From JAXLQL01 sp046331625 (GTDB lineage: Bacteria > Acidobacteriota > Terriglobia > Bryobacterales > Bryobacteraceae), in contig JAXLQL010000030.1 of the NCBI GenBank assembly GCA_046331625.1, positions 28,831-92,830 on the forward strand: a DNA stretch of 64,000 bases. The letters are read 5' to 3'. The notes under the pieces were generated by a model. It saw only the letters and a program-made list of their open reading frames with translations. It did not search any database and was not told where the DNA came from. The position numbers and the translations under genes were made by a program. Of the stretch, positions 8,198 through 18,220 are shown piece by piece; the stretch's first letter is position 1; the number at the start of each line of letters is the position of its first letter.

Positions 8198-9493
8198 ATG
8201 TTGCTCGCACGGAGTTGGCGAGCATCGGATGAAGAGAGCGCGCGTTTGGCGCAGCTAGTGCACGATGGTGCAGCGCAGAATGCCGCGGCTCTCAGGATCG
8301 CCTTGGCAAAGCTGGCCAAGAGAATTCCCCCGATCCTCGGTGGAGAATTTAAAGAGGTTATTCACCTCAGCGATGAGCTGGCAGCTAACCTGAAACTCCT
8401 TTCCAGTGAATTTAATTTTCCTGTAGCTGAAATAGGCCTCGCCGAGACGGTGCGGGCCAACGCTGCCCGAGCCACTCGAATCAGCGGAATGGACGTAGTT
8501 TGTCACGCCGAGCCCCTGACGCCGAGTGCGGACGCTGCCTCGTCCATGGCCGCGATCCTGAGGCGAGCCGTGAACCTGTTTTCGAATCATGCGGCAACAT
8601 CCCGCCTCGAGATTCGATTGGAACCACAGGGCGCGAAAGCGGTGCTATCCATCGCTGCCCATGGCTGCGCGTTCCAGGACGCCGCCCGGGTGCAGGAGAT
8701 CATTGAGGAATTGAATGAGCGGGCGAGGGTAGCCGGAGGCTCGTGCGAATATTCGGCGCCCGTCACCGGCGAGGTTTGTCTGCAAGTCTCGTTCCCGCTT
8801 CCCCTAGCCGCGATCGAAGCTCCGCCCAAGCAAAGACGGAAAATTCATGTCCTGATGGCTGACGACCATCCCGTGGTGCGCCGCGGCCTTCTGCATATTC
8901 TTTCCGAACAGCCCGGCATCGCGACTGACGAAGTGGATTCCTTCCCGAAACTCCGAGCCTTCCTCGCACGGAAGACACCCGGCGTCCTCGTACTCGACAT
9001 CAACATGCCCGGCGGTAACGGAATCGAGATGCTGGGTGAGCTGACCCGGCACTACCCGCACGTGCCGGTGCTCGTGCTCAGCGTCCACTCCGAGGAGACC
9101 GCCGGTGTGCGCGCCATCGCCGCCGGCGCCAAAGGCTATCTCACCAAAGACGCCGCACCGGAGCATTTGGGCGAGGCTGTGCGCCGCCTTGCCGCCGGCG
9201 GCCGGTACATCAGCTCCCGGCTGACGGAAGCATTGGCTACTCGCGTGCAAACAGCCAGAGCGGACTTGCCGCCCCATGCGCAATTGTCCGAACGAGAGCT
9301 GACCGTGCTGGGCCTCATCGCCGATGGTAAGAGCACGGCCGAAATCGGAGAAGTCTTGAATATCAGCCCCAAGACCGTCGGCACCTATCGCGGGCGTATC
9401 TACGAGAAACTCAAACTTCGTTCACCGGCCGAACTGACCCGCTACGCGATCGACCACCGGCTCTCCACGCCAGTCACCGGATACAGGGAGTAA
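8198..9493 (+). CDS. Fusion of degenerate NarL-type histidine-kinase module with receiver and LuxR DNA-binding domains
   Basis: The 431-residue cytoplasmic protein begins with a HisKA_3-like dimerisation helix: LVHDGAAQ near residue 20 keeps the phospho-accepting His-Asp. An ATPase-like domain follows (about 100-205) in which the usual N-box 'EAxxNxxKHA' reads RAVNLFSNHA and the usual 'DDGxGF' reads AAHGCAF, so the ATP-binding residues are lost. A NarL/FixJ receiver (about 213-330) follows with MADDHPVVRRG, Asp267 in LVLDINMPGG and Lys in GYLTKDA. The C-terminus is a LuxR helix-turn-helix (LSERELTVLGLIADGKSTAEI). The start is uncertain: ATG 8198 follows a purine-rich GGAG, and GTG 8174 is possible. 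Four bases separate it from the next gene. It may be a response regulator with a built-in inactive kinase-like dimeriser. Confidence 0.78.
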   Translation: MLLARSWRASDEESARLAQLVHDGAAQNAAALRIALAKLAKRIPPILGGEFKEVIHLSDELAANLKLLSSEFNFPVAEIGLAETVRANAARATRISGMDVVCHAEPLTPSADAASSMAAILRRAVNLFSNHAATSRLEIRLEPQGAKAVLSIAAHGCAFQDAARVQEIIEELNERARVAGGSCEYSAPVTGEVCLQVSFPLPLAAIEAPPKQRRKIHVLMADDHPVVRRGLLHILSEQPGIATDEVDSFPKLRAFLARKTPGVLVLDINMPGGNGIEMLGELTRHYPHVPVLVLSVHSEETAGVRAIAAGAKGYLTKDAAPEHLGEAVRRLAAGGRYISSRLTEALATRVQTARADLPPHAQLSERELTVLGLIADGKSTAEIGEVLNISPKTVGTYRGRIYEKLKLRSPAELTRYAIDHRLSTPVTGYRE

Positions 9494-9497
9494 GACG

Positions 9498-9845
9498 ATG
9501 ACAACGCCGCAGCCTGCCATCCTCGTTGTCGATGACAACTTGCAGGTTCGCCGCTACGTCGTGCAGTTACTGACAGAGGCATCGTTTCGTTGCATGGAAG
9601 CGGAAGACGCCACCGCCGCGCTGGCTGCCGTGGCTTCCACGCCGATCGCGCTGCTCGTCAGCGACGTCCGCCTCCAGGGCGCCTCCGGCGTCGAACTCGC
9701 ACGCCAAGCGCGCAGCCTTCAGCCTTCATTGCCGGTGCTGCTCATGTCCGGCTATGATCTTGAAGGATTGGACTACGAGCACATCGTGAAGCCGTTCGAA
9801 CCCGCGGAGTTTCTGGACAAGGTTAGGGGGATGGTTTCTCCGTGA
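9498..9845 (+). CDS. CheY-like single receiver-domain protein
   Basis: The 115-residue protein is one receiver domain: ILVVDDNLQVRRYV (acidic pair), phosphoacceptor Asp in LLVSDVRLQGASG, Ser in VLLMSGYD, and Lys in HIVKPFEP. GGAG lies 11 bases before the ATG. The stop overlaps the GTG start of the giant hybrid kinase (GTGA), so the two are almost certainly translationally coupled, and this receiver is a likely phosphotransfer partner. Receivers with MSGY and KPF resemble those fused at the C-terminus of PAS hybrid kinases, including that of the next gene. Confidence 0.85.
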   Translation: MTTPQPAILVVDDNLQVRRYVVQLLTEASFRCMEAEDATAALAAVASTPIALLVSDVRLQGASGVELARQARSLQPSLPVLLMSGYDLEGLDYEHIVKPFEPAEFLDKVRGMVSP

Positions 9846-12800
9846 AGACAGCCGCCGTCCTGGCGACCCTGACATGGGCCGCCGCGATGGCCGCCGAACG
9901 GCGCGTGATTTCGCTCGCCGCCGACGGGGATTTGACTCAGCAAGGGCTGTTCGATATTGCCTTCGAGCCCGGCGGCAAGGGTGGCGTAAGCAATGTCTGG
10001 ATTGCCGCCTCCAACGGGCTTCATTCCTACGACGGATTTCTTTGGAAGCGCTACGGCGTAGCCGACGGGCTCCCTAGTGATTTCGTGCGCTGCGTGGCGT
10101 TCACGCGCTCGGGCGACCTGTGGGTGGGCACTGACAAGGGCGCCGGGGTGTTCCGCCCGCACTCGTTCGAAACGCGTGGAAGTCCGGGTGGGTTGGCCGG
10201 TCCCAATGTCAGGCGGATTATCGAAGACAGCCGGGGCGCCCTTTGGTTCACTTCCGACAGTTGGCCCAATGCCAAGGCGCGCGGTGGCATCGCCCGCCTG
10301 AAAGATGGAGTCTGGAAAGCCTGGCACGCCGAGGATGGCTTGCCCAGTGATTATGTTGTCAATCAACTCACTGACCGCACGGGCCGGGTTTTTGCGATGA
10401 CCCTCAACGGACCGGCGCACCTCGAGAGAGACCGCTGGGTTGCCGAGCGCGTTCCCAGACTTTCCCTCGGTAAGCATTGGGGCTCCTCGCTCATGGTGGA
10501 TTCGCCCGCGCTCGGTCCGGTGCTCACCAATGGACACGACGTGTTCGTCGAACGCGCCGGAGCGTGGGTTCCACTGGGTTCGGCGCCGCCACACCAGTAT
10601 GGCTTGGTGGCGGCGGATGGGCAGCTTCTGATGGCGGCCGACACCGCGCCTGCGCGGAAAGCTTTCGCTGAGTGGAACGGCCAGAAGTGGCAGCCCGTGT
10701 CTGAAGAGTTCAGCGTTCCTCATGACTATGGAGAGGAAATGCGTCGGGCGCCCGATGGCTCGGTCTGGTGCCTCGGGTTCGGCTTTCTGGTTCGCTGGCC
10801 GCGGCAGCATGAGGAATGGACAACGTTGGCCCAAAACCCGCCCGGAGCAGTTCTGGGCGGCGCCAAAGGGGGGCTATGGGCTTTTCAACCCGATCTCCAG
10901 CCAGCGGGTTTACGCCGGCTGCACGAGTTGAAGGACGGGAAGTGGATCGATCTGGGGCGCTTTCGATCCGTCGCCTTGGATGCTTCAGACGGAATTTGGG
11001 CGGCCGGTTCCCTACACGTCTCGTGGCTGGCGCCCGGGCGGACCAAAACCTGGGACCACAAGGAAACCGGATTCGCGCACCATGGCTCAATCACCGTGGA
11101 TGGCGAAGGCACTCCGTGGCTGTTGGGCCGGGGGGCCGAACGTCAAGAAGCCGCGGCCTATTTTGACGGAGGCGCGTGGCACGCCAGGCCGATTCCTGAG
11201 CTCGGAACGCCGGAGCGCGTGGAACACGCACCGGCGTTGCCGTCGGGATTGTGGTGTCTCGCCTACCGTGGGCGCAACGACGACGCCCGCGCTCTCGTGC
11301 TGGTGACGAAGACCTCATTGGAGCAGGTACCCCTGCCAACTCCGATCCCGGCATTCGAGGCCGCTCTGCATGCTGGCCACGACGGCACTCTCTGGCTCTT
11401 CGGTGATACAGGCCTCCACCGTCTGGATCGAAACCGCAGATGGACGCGATTTGACGATCTGCCAGCCCGCCATGTGCGCTCCGCCGGGTTGCAGCCGGGA
11501 CGCTCCTGGTTCACGATGGATAGTCTCTTTGGTGGCACGGGCGGCCTGTTCAGGCTCACGAGTTCGGGCAGAAAGTTTTACCCGGCGCGCCTATCCGTCC
11601 GCTTCAGCCAGTCCGCTGACGGGACCTTGGTGACCGGATCGCCGGGTCGCTTATGGGTGGTGCCTCCTGCCGGCGACGCGTTCGAAATCCGCACTCCAGA
11701 CCGTTCGGAGCTGCTTTCCGCGTTTCGCGATTCCTCGGGTGCCTATGTAGTGGCCACCACGTCTTCGTTGATGCGATTCCGGCCGGATGGCATTCCGCCA
11801 AAGACGCAGCTCATGGTGCGGTCAGACGCCGTGCTCAGCGGCCAGCCTTTCACGGTAGAGGCGAGGGCGCGTGAGCGGTTCTTACCTCCCGGCGATAGCC
11901 TCGGGTTCGAGTATTCCTGGCGGCTCGACAATCAGCCATGGACGAAGTTCGAGCGGTCCGCGCACTTCCAAGTTGCAACGTCCGGGCTGGAGATGGGCAC
12001 CCACCGGATCGCTGTGCGCGCGCGCGACAACGGCCAAGACATGGATATGTCCCAGGCCGCGGCGCAGTTCCGTGTGCATCAATTGCCCGTGCAAGAGAGG
12101 CCATGGTTCGCGCCGGCGCTTGTCTTGATCACGGCCGCCTTCGGCTTCGCGGCGATTGCCGCCTTGCGCGCTCGCCGCAAGTTGAGCCGGCAGGCTGCCG
12201 AACTCGAAACTCGCGTGAAGGAGCGCACCGCCACGCTCGAAGACGAAGTGGCGCGCCGAGCCGCGGTGGAAGCCGAACTACGCCACAGCGACCGGCGCTA
12301 TCGCGAGATCGTGGAAACGGCGCAGGAGGGGATCGCGGTATTCGACCCCGAAGGCCGGTGCCAGATGGCCAACCGTGAGTTCTCGCGAATCGTGGGTTGC
12401 CCGCTCGAGCAGTTACCGGGACGTCAGGCCAACCAGATCCTGGGAGAGGATGCGGCTGCCCTGATGGAGCAACGATTTCGGCGAGCCGGATCGGAGGCCG
12501 CCGAGGCGCTCGAGTTGACCTTGTCTCCGGTTGGCTGCGAGCCTCGCCTGGTGGCGATTTCCGGCCGCCCCATTCCCGGGCTCGGCGTTCCCTCTGAGGC
12601 GACGCTGGTTGCCGTGGTGGACAATACGATCCGGCGAAAGCACTCGGAAGCACTCCGGCAGAGCGAAGCTTCCTACCGCGGCCTGTTCGAAGCCAACCCG
12701 AATGCGGCGTTCGTAGTCGATCTCGAGACGCTCCGATTCCTCCTGGTGAACTCGGCTGCCATATCCACGTACGGATATTCGGCCCAGGAGTTTCAATCCA

Positions 12801-14539
12801 TCTGCCTGTACGATCTGCAGCAGCCCGGCAACGTAGAACTGGCGCGGCAAATGTTGGCCGAACCGATGCTGTCGAGGCGGCGTTGGTCGTGGAAGCACCG
12901 CCGCAAGGACGGATCGATCCTCGATGTCGAGATCGCCGCTCAGGACATCGACTTTCAGGGCCGCAAAGCTCGCCTGGTGATTGCCGTCGACACCACCGAG
13001 CGCTCTCGGGCAGCTGCCGCGTTGCACGAAAGCGAAGCCAATCTACTGCGCGCTCAGCGGCTGGCGCAACTGGGAAGCTTTCAATACGCGCTCGACGAGC
13101 CCGCGCGGCCCGCGGCTGCATGGTCGGCGGAAATGGACCATATTCTGGGGATCGAGAGCGCCGGTCCGCCGCCCGTGTTGGCCGCCTTGGCTGAAATGGT
13201 TCACCCGGAAGACCGCGACCGTTGGCGCAACGCCGCGGAAAAGGCCAGCGAAAGCGGCCACCCGGTCGAGTTCGAGCATCGCGTGGTGAGGCCCGGCGGA
13301 GCCATCCGCTACCTCCGGACCACGCTCGTGAGAGACGTCATCTCGGATGTGCCGGGATTGACCGGCACCGTACAGGACATTACCGATCGCCGCATGCTCG
13401 AAGAGCAACTCTGGCAATCGCAGAAGCTCGAAAGCATCGGCCAACTTGCCGGCGGAATTGCCCACGACTTCAACAATCTGCTCACCGTCATCAACGGCTA
13501 CAGCGGACGAATTCTCGGCAAGCTAGACCCGGCGGGCAGCCTGCATGGCGATGCGCGTCAAATCCTCACTGCGGGGAAACAGGCTGCGGCGCTCACCAAG
13601 CAACTGCTCGCCTTCGGCCGCCGGCAGGCGTTCCATCTCGAAGTGGTGGATCTCAATGCGGCGGTCAACGAGAGCCGGGAAATGCTCGCGCGGTTGATGG
13701 GCGAGCGCATCGAACTGCTGGTGGAGTTGCATGGCGAGCCGCTGCCGGTCTCGGTGGATCCGTCGCAGATCCAACAGGTGTTGCTCAATCTCACCGTGAA
13801 CGCAAGAGACGCGATGCCAGGCGGCGGAACCCTGCGCATTCGCACGCTCGCCATCGAGCCGGGCGGTGTGCGCCGTGCCGCGCTCGAGGTGATCGACTCC
13901 GGCGAAGGGATGACGGAGGAGGTCCGCAGCCGGATCTTCGAGCCGTTCTTCACCACCAAGGGACGGTCTGGCGGAACGGGCTTGGGGCTGGCAACCGTGT
14001 ATGGCATCGTGCGGCAGAGCGGCGGAGAAATCCAGGTGGAGAGCCGCCTTGGCTCCGGTTCTGTGTTCCGCGCGATGTTCCCTTTGGCCAACGAGGCCCC
14101 GGGCGAACCGGCCAAGGCTTCCGAACACGAGACCGCGGCGCCGGGCTCCGGTACGATCTTGCTCGTGGAGGATCAACGCGAAGTGCGAGAGTTGGCGGCC
14201 GAGGTTCTGCGCGCGCACGGCTATCGCGTCCTCGATGCCAGTAGTGGCCCCGTAGCGATGGCAATGCCGGAAGGCGATCTCGCCGCCGTGGATCTGCTGG
14301 TGACCGACGTCATCATGCCGGGAATGACCGGCGTGGAACTGGCCGAGGCGCTCCGCGCCCGCCACCCGGGGTTGCGAGTCCTGTTCGTTTCCGGCTACAC
14401 GGCCGACGTGATTCGCGAGGTTGGCCCGGACCTGATGCTGCTCGAGAAGCCATTCACGGCGGAGGCTCTGGTGGCCGGGGTCCGGTCTGCGATGAGCGTG
14501 GCCGCCGGCCCGCATGCCGGCGAAATCGGATTAAGATAG
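9842..14539 (+). CDS. Two-component-propeller hybrid sensor histidine kinase (1565 aa)
   Basis: Domains in order: a signal peptide (1-18); a large periplasmic beta-propeller of Reg_prop repeats (about 30-650, e.g. [21 protein letters not shown] and [20 protein letters not shown]); a Y_Y_Y domain (about 670-745); one membrane helix (about 758-778); a short coiled coil; three PAS domains (about 820-1170); HisKA with phosphoacceptor His in [11 protein letters not shown] (about residue 1208); HATPase_c with [20 protein letters not shown] and [11 protein letters not shown]; and a C-terminal receiver (about 1437-1553) with Asp in [13 protein letters not shown]. In Bacteroidetes, related propeller sensors detect oligosaccharides; the ligand here is unknown. 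The GTG start overlaps the stop of the receiver gene before it. Confidence 0.92.
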   Translation: MKTAAVLATLTWAAAMAAERRVISLAADGDLTQQGLFDIAFEPGGKGGVSNVWIAASNGLHSYDGFLWKRYGVADGLPSDFVRCVAFTRSGDLWVGTDKGAGVFRPHSFETRGSPGGLAGPNVRRIIEDSRGALWFTSDSWPNAKARGGIARLKDGVWKAWHAEDGLPSDYVVNQLTDRTGRVFAMTLNGPAHLERDRWVAERVPRLSLGKHWGSSLMVDSPALGPVLTNGHDVFVERAGAWVPLGSAPPHQYGLVAADGQLLMAADTAPARKAFAEWNGQKWQPVSEEFSVPHDYGEEMRRAPDGSVWCLGFGFLVRWPRQHEEWTTLAQNPPGAVLGGAKGGLWAFQPDLQPAGLRRLHELKDGKWIDLGRFRSVALDASDGIWAAGSLHVSWLAPGRTKTWDHKETGFAHHGSITVDGEGTPWLLGRGAERQEAAAYFDGGAWHARPIPELGTPERVEHAPALPSGLWCLAYRGRNDDARALVLVTKTSLEQVPLPTPIPAFEAALHAGHDGTLWLFGDTGLHRLDRNRRWTRFDDLPARHVRSAGLQPGRSWFTMDSLFGGTGGLFRLTSSGRKFYPARLSVRFSQSADGTLVTGSPGRLWVVPPAGDAFEIRTPDRSELLSAFRDSSGAYVVATTSSLMRFRPDGIPPKTQLMVRSDAVLSGQPFTVEARARERFLPPGDSLGFEYSWRLDNQPWTKFERSAHFQVATSGLEMGTHRIAVRARDNGQDMDMSQAAAQFRVHQLPVQERPWFAPALVLITAAFGFAAIAALRARRKLSRQAAELETRVKERTATLEDEVARRAAVEAELRHSDRRYREIVETAQEGIAVFDPEGRCQMANREFSRIVGCPLEQLPGRQANQILGEDAAALMEQRFRRAGSEAAEALELTLSPVGCEPRLVAISGRPIPGLGVPSEATLVAVVDNTIRRKHSEALRQSEASYRGLFEANPNAAFVVDLETLRFLLVNSAAISTYGYSAQEFQSICLYDLQQPGNVELARQMLAEPMLSRRRWSWKHRRKDGSILDVEIAAQDIDFQGRKARLVIAVDTTERSRAAAALHESEANLLRAQRLAQLGSFQYALDEPARPAAAWSAEMDHILGIESAGPPPVLAALAEMVHPEDRDRWRNAAEKASESGHPVEFEHRVVRPGGAIRYLRTTLVRDVISDVPGLTGTVQDITDRRMLEEQLWQSQKLESIGQLAGGIAHDFNNLLTVINGYSGRILGKLDPAGSLHGDARQILTAGKQAAALTKQLLAFGRRQAFHLEVVDLNAAVNESREMLARLMGERIELLVELHGEPLPVSVDPSQIQQVLLNLTVNARDAMPGGGTLRIRTLAIEPGGVRRAALEVIDSGEGMTEEVRSRIFEPFFTTKGRSGGTGLGLATVYGIVRQSGGEIQVESRLGSGSVFRAMFPLANEAPGEPAKASEHETAAPGSGTILLVEDQREVRELAAEVLRAHGYRVLDASSGPVAMAMPEGDLAAVDLLVTDVIMPGMTGVELAEALRARHPGLRVLFVSGYTADVIREVGPDLMLLEKPFTAEALVAGVRSAMSVAAGPHAGEIGLR

Positions 14540-14545
14540 TGGAGG

Positions 14546-14635
14546 GGAGGAATGGCCGAGTGGTTGAAGGCGGCGGTCTTGAAAACCGTTAGCGGCGTGA
14601 GTCGCTCGGGGGTTCGAATCCCTCTTCCTCCGCCA
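14546..14635 (+). tRNA. tRNA-Ser (anticodon UGA)
   Basis: GGAGGAA at 14546-14552 pairs with TTCCTCC at 14625-14631, followed by discriminator G and an encoded CCA. The anticodon loop CTTGAAA places TGA at 14580-14582. A long variable arm (AGCGGCGTGAGTCGCT) marks it as a class II tRNA, and GGTTCGAATCC is the T-loop. It begins six bases after the stop of the hybrid kinase gene and ends three bases before the convergent stop of the next gene. Confidence 0.96.
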
Positions 14636-14638
14636 CCC

Positions 14639-15754
14639 CTATTGTTTTGGCTGCTGGGCTGTCACGAAAGCGGTTGTGTTGAACCAGCGGGCGAGTCCCG
14701 TGGTGTCCGCTTCGCAGCCCGGTAGGGAAGATCCAGCGGTGTAGGAAACGTTCCATTCCACCCGCCGCAGCGGGCGATCGGCCAATAAGAACGGCGGCCG
14801 TGCGTTGTCGGGAACACGGGCCGTCAGGCTCAACTGTTGGCTCTCGCTCAACGCCGGAAGCAGTTGCAGCGCGCGCTCGAGTTCCTGCCACTTCGCCCGC
14901 TGCTGGTCGTTGAGGATCGCGGGAAGAGCCTTCTGGAGGTCTTTTTCGAGCCCGATGGACTCGCGGCAAACTTGCTCGAGGCGCGCGGCCTTCGCTCCGA
15001 GGACGCTCACGTCCGGCATCGGCTGTGCGGACTCGGCTTGGATCTCGCGGCGGAGCGAAGCGGCTTCCTCTCGGCGTTGCGACAGATCCGATCTGGTCCC
15101 GTATTCGAGATTGACTATTCGGGTGAACTGGTCCTCAGTCAGGTCCAGATGTCGCGCCAAATTAGGATATAGGGCTTGCGAGACTGGATATGCGAACGCT
15201 CCAGTGATCGCGAATCTTCCGTCCCACGGGCATCCCGCCAGTAGCGAAATCCCGTAGGTTTGCGAAACGAGCCACCCTATCGGCAGGTCCGCAGCCTGTA
15301 ATCCAGGGGGCAGCGCGCTTTTCACTTCTTGGCCCAGGAGTCCGAGACTCTGGCCCTCGCTCATGGCGGGCAACAGCCCCATGGCAACTTCCATCTCTGC
15401 CAAGCGCGCGCGCTGCGTCTCGTCGAGCACACGGCGAAGTTCCTCTCGGTACGACGCGAACCACCCCGTCGCTTCCTTGCAAATACCGGCGATCTCCAGA
15501 TGGCGCACGCCGAGCGCCGCGGGATCGGGTTGGTCGCGAAGCGACTCCGCCAGTAGTTCCCGATTCACCTGTCCGAGGCGATCATACGCTTGCCCCTGCC
15601 GCGTCTGATACGCTCTCCTCGATTCGGTGATCCGCTCCCATTGCGCATCGCTGAGCGCGAGCCTCTGCCGCAGGTTCGGATAGAACTCCAACCCTTGCGC
15701 CGAGGCCGTGGCCGCACTCGCCAGAAACCAGAGCAGGGCAAGCGGTGTTCTCAT
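14639..15754 (-). CDS. Secreted protein with two Spy/CpxP-like (LTxxQ) repeats
   Basis: The 371-residue protein has a signal peptide (residues 1-19, ending ASAQ). Two similar halves each contain a 'YPNL...L.L...Q' opening (EFYPNLRQRLALSDAQWERI and YPNLARHLDLTEDQFTRI), long charged helices, an IxxxC motif (HLEIAGICKEA and LEQVCRESI) and a closing ALPAIL/LLPALSE-type stretch. This arrangement resembles periplasmic Spy/CpxP helical proteins, but duplicated. A chaperone or stress-sensing role is possible but not demonstrated. It converges on the tRNA-Ser gene with only three bases between them. Confidence 0.7.
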   Translation of the reverse strand: MRTPLALLWFLASAATASAQGLEFYPNLRQRLALSDAQWERITESRRAYQTRQGQAYDRLGQVNRELLAESLRDQPDPAALGVRHLEIAGICKEATGWFASYREELRRVLDETQRARLAEMEVAMGLLPAMSEGQSLGLLGQEVKSALPPGLQAADLPIGWLVSQTYGISLLAGCPWDGRFAITGAFAYPVSQALYPNLARHLDLTEDQFTRIVNLEYGTRSDLSQRREEAASLRREIQAESAQPMPDVSVLGAKAARLEQVCRESIGLEKDLQKALPAILNDQQRAKWQELERALQLLPALSESQQLSLTARVPDNARPPFLLADRPLRRVEWNVSYTAGSSLPGCEADTTGLARWFNTTAFVTAQQPKQ

Positions 15755-15810
15755 ATCCCTCCAGTACCGATGTTATCGCGGACCAGCGCCTGTGATTCAA
15801 TAGAAGAACC

Positions 15811-17529
15811 ATGGCGCAGATCAAACCTGCCGATCAAGAGGTGTTTGACGTCGTCGTCGTGGGTTCAGGTGCCGGAGGAGGCACTGCCGCCCACGTTCTG
15901 ACTGCCAAAGGCATCCGCGTTGCCCTGCTCGAAGCGGGCCCGATGCTTGACGTCGCCAAAGAATACAAGGAACACAAGTGGCCATACGACTATGACCACC
16001 GCGGCGCCGAAGAAGGCGGCAAAACCTACTTCAACAAAGGCAAGCCGTTCGGATTTTTCGCCACCACCAGCGGCGGATGGGAGCTCGACGGCGAACCCTA
16101 CACCGTCGCGCCCGGCAGCAAGTTCAAGTGGTTCCGCTCGCGCATCATCGGCGGCCGCACCAATCACTACGGCCGCATGTCGTTCCGCTTTTCCGACTAC
16201 GACTTCAGGCCGTATTCGAAAGACGGTCTCGGTTTCGACTGGCCCATCTCCTATGAAGACATCGCGCCCTACTACGACAAGGCCGAGGAGTTCATCGGCG
16301 TGGTGGGCTCGGCGGAAGGCATTCGCAGCGCGCCCGACGGCAGGTTCCACACGCCCCCCGCACCGCGCGCGCACGAGATTCTGATCCAGAAGGCGAGCCA
16401 GAAGCTCGGGATCCCCTGCATCCCCAACCGGCGCGCCGTCATCACGCGGTCGATCAACGGCCGCGCCGCTTGCCACTACTGCGGACAATGCGGCCGCGGC
16501 TGCATGACCGCCTCGAACTACAGCTCGAGCCAGGTGCAGATCTTCCCGGCCATGAAGACCGGCAAGCTGAAGATCTATGACAATGCGATGGTCCGCGAAG
16601 TTCTCACCAATGGGAACGGCAAAGCCACCGGCGTCATGTACGTGGACAAGCGAACGCGCGAGCAGCGCGTGATCCAGGGCCGCGCGGTGATTCTCGCCGC
16701 CAGCGCCTGCGAGTCCACGCGCATCATGCTGAACTCGAAGTCGAAGGAATTTCCCAACGGCATCGCCAACGGCTCGGGACTGCTCGGCCGCTACCTGATG
16801 GACACGGTCGGCTTCGGACTGAGCGGATACGTGCCGGCGCTCGAAGGCATGCAGCACTACGACACCGACGGCGCGGGCGGAGCGCATCTCTACATGCCGT
16901 GGTGGATGTGGGACAAGCACGACAAGCTCGACTTCCCGCGCGGCTATCACATCGAGATCGGCGGCGGCTACGGAATGCCGGGCGTGGGCTCCTATCATGG
17001 CGCGGCGCGGCGGTACGGCTACGGCGCCGACATGAAGAAGAAGATCCGCGAAGGCTACGGATGCGGCGTCGGCTTCGCCGGCCGCGGCGAGATGATTCCG
17101 AACATCCACAGCTACTGCGAACTCGATCCGAACGTAGTAGACCAATGGGGCATTCCCGTGCTCCGCTTCCATTTCAAGTGGACCGACTACGAGTGGAAGC
17201 AAGCCCGCCACATGGAGAAAACGTTCGCCGACATCATTACCACGATGGGCGGTCGCGTCACCGGCTTGAGCGCGGCCGAACGCGAGGCCGACGGCATCTC
17301 GATTCCAGGCACGATCATTCACGAAGTCGGTACCGCGGTGATGGGCAAGAGCCCGAAGACCTCGGTGCTCAACGGCTACACGCAAGCCCACGAAGTGAAG
17401 AACCTGTTCGTGATGGATGGCGCGAGCTTCGTCAGCAATCCTGACAAGAACCCCACACTCACCATCAACGCGCTCGCCTGGCGCGGATGCGACTACCTGG
17501 CCGAGGAAATGAGGAAGGGCAATGTCTAA
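15811..17529 (+). CDS. GMC-family FAD oxidoreductase
   Basis: The 572-residue protein has an FAD-binding Rossmann start VVVVGSGAGGGTAAHVL (about residues 14-30) and ends with the GMC C-terminal signature: HEVGTAVMG followed by SNPDKNPTLTINALAWR, where the His/Asn active-site pair is expected. A short motif HYCGQCGRGC (about 213-222) is a Cys-rich insertion common in this bacterial branch. The family oxidises sugar or alcohol groups. Its stop overlaps the start of a gluconate 2-dehydrogenase subunit-3-like gene, so the product is probably the catalytic subunit of a periplasmic complex, exported by riding on the Tat signal of that partner because it has no signal peptide itself. Confidence 0.9.
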   Translation: MAQIKPADQEVFDVVVVGSGAGGGTAAHVLTAKGIRVALLEAGPMLDVAKEYKEHKWPYDYDHRGAEEGGKTYFNKGKPFGFFATTSGGWELDGEPYTVAPGSKFKWFRSRIIGGRTNHYGRMSFRFSDYDFRPYSKDGLGFDWPISYEDIAPYYDKAEEFIGVVGSAEGIRSAPDGRFHTPPAPRAHEILIQKASQKLGIPCIPNRRAVITRSINGRAACHYCGQCGRGCMTASNYSSSQVQIFPAMKTGKLKIYDNAMVREVLTNGNGKATGVMYVDKRTREQRVIQGRAVILAASACESTRIMLNSKSKEFPNGIANGSGLLGRYLMDTVGFGLSGYVPALEGMQHYDTDGAGGAHLYMPWWMWDKHDKLDFPRGYHIEIGGGYGMPGVGSYHGAARRYGYGADMKKKIREGYGCGVGFAGRGEMIPNIHSYCELDPNVVDQWGIPVLRFHFKWTDYEWKQARHMEKTFADIITTMGGRVTGLSAAEREADGISIPGTIIHEVGTAVMGKSPKTSVLNGYTQAHEVKNLFVMDGASFVSNPDKNPTLTINALAWRGCDYLAEEMRKGNV

Positions 17530-18217
17530 CCTGATCCAGATCGACGACGTTTCCCGCCGCGACCTCATTCGCGGCATCGCGCTCGCGCTGACCAGCGCCG
17601 GAGTGCTCGATCTCGAAGCCGCCCAGCATGTCCATCAGGAGGCCGCAGCGGCCAAGAAGGCGGGAGTCTACACGCCGCGCGAACTGGTGGCGCACGAGTT
17701 CAAAACGGTGGAGCGCCTGGCCGAGTTGATCGTGCCGGCCGACAGCGTGTCGGGCTCGGCGAAAGACGCTGGCGCAGCCGAATTCATCGATCTGCTCTGC
17801 AGCCAGAATCCGAAGCTCGCCGAGATCTACCACGGTGGCATCGCCTGGTTCGATCGCGAGATGGATCGGCGCTACGGCAAGAAGTTCCTGGAAGCCGCGG
17901 CGGCGCAGCAGACCGAGTTGCTCGACGTGCTGGTGGCCGCCGAGAAAGAGGACCGCGCGCGCAAAGACGAGGAACTCGTCTATCGCCGCTCGAGCGACTA
18001 TCGCCAGTTCAGCGCCTACACCGTGAAGCGCGAAAGCGAACTCGGCGCCGGAGTGAAGTTCTTTGACTGGGTGCGGAAGATGTCGGTGGACGCCTTCTAC
18101 ACCAGTCCGCTCGGCATCAAGGACCTCGACTATCGAGGCAACAAGGGCATGTCGAAGTACGAAGTGCCCAAGGCGGCGATCGAGCACGCGCTTGCGCGGA
18201 GTCCGTTCAAAGCCTGA
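17522..18217 (+). CDS. Gluconate 2-dehydrogenase subunit 3 family protein
   Basis: The 231-residue protein has a Tat signal near the N-terminus (SRRDLIRGIALALTSAG), then the subunit-3 domain with the typical ERLAELIVPADSVSGSAKDAG motif (about residues 62-83), EFIDLL, and FFDWVRKMSVDAFYTSP. Small subunits of this family accompany GMC dehydrogenases and provide the export signal. The start overlaps the GMC gene by eight bases, supporting a stoichiometric complex. No c-type cytochrome subunit is encoded directly adjacent, so the electron acceptor must come from elsewhere. Confidence 0.88.
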   Translation: MSNLIQIDDVSRRDLIRGIALALTSAGVLDLEAAQHVHQEAAAAKKAGVYTPRELVAHEFKTVERLAELIVPADSVSGSAKDAGAAEFIDLLCSQNPKLAEIYHGGIAWFDREMDRRYGKKFLEAAAAQQTELLDVLVAAEKEDRARKDEELVYRRSSDYRQFSAYTVKRESELGAGVKFFDWVRKMSVDAFYTSPLGIKDLDYRGNKGMSKYEVPKAAIEHALARSPFKA

Positions 18218-18220
18218 GGA

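Noticed and set aside
15865..17577. 570-codon frame antisense to the GMC oxidoreductase
   Set aside because: A mirror frame caused by codon bias (A/V/H-rich); the sense strand encodes a complete GMC protein.
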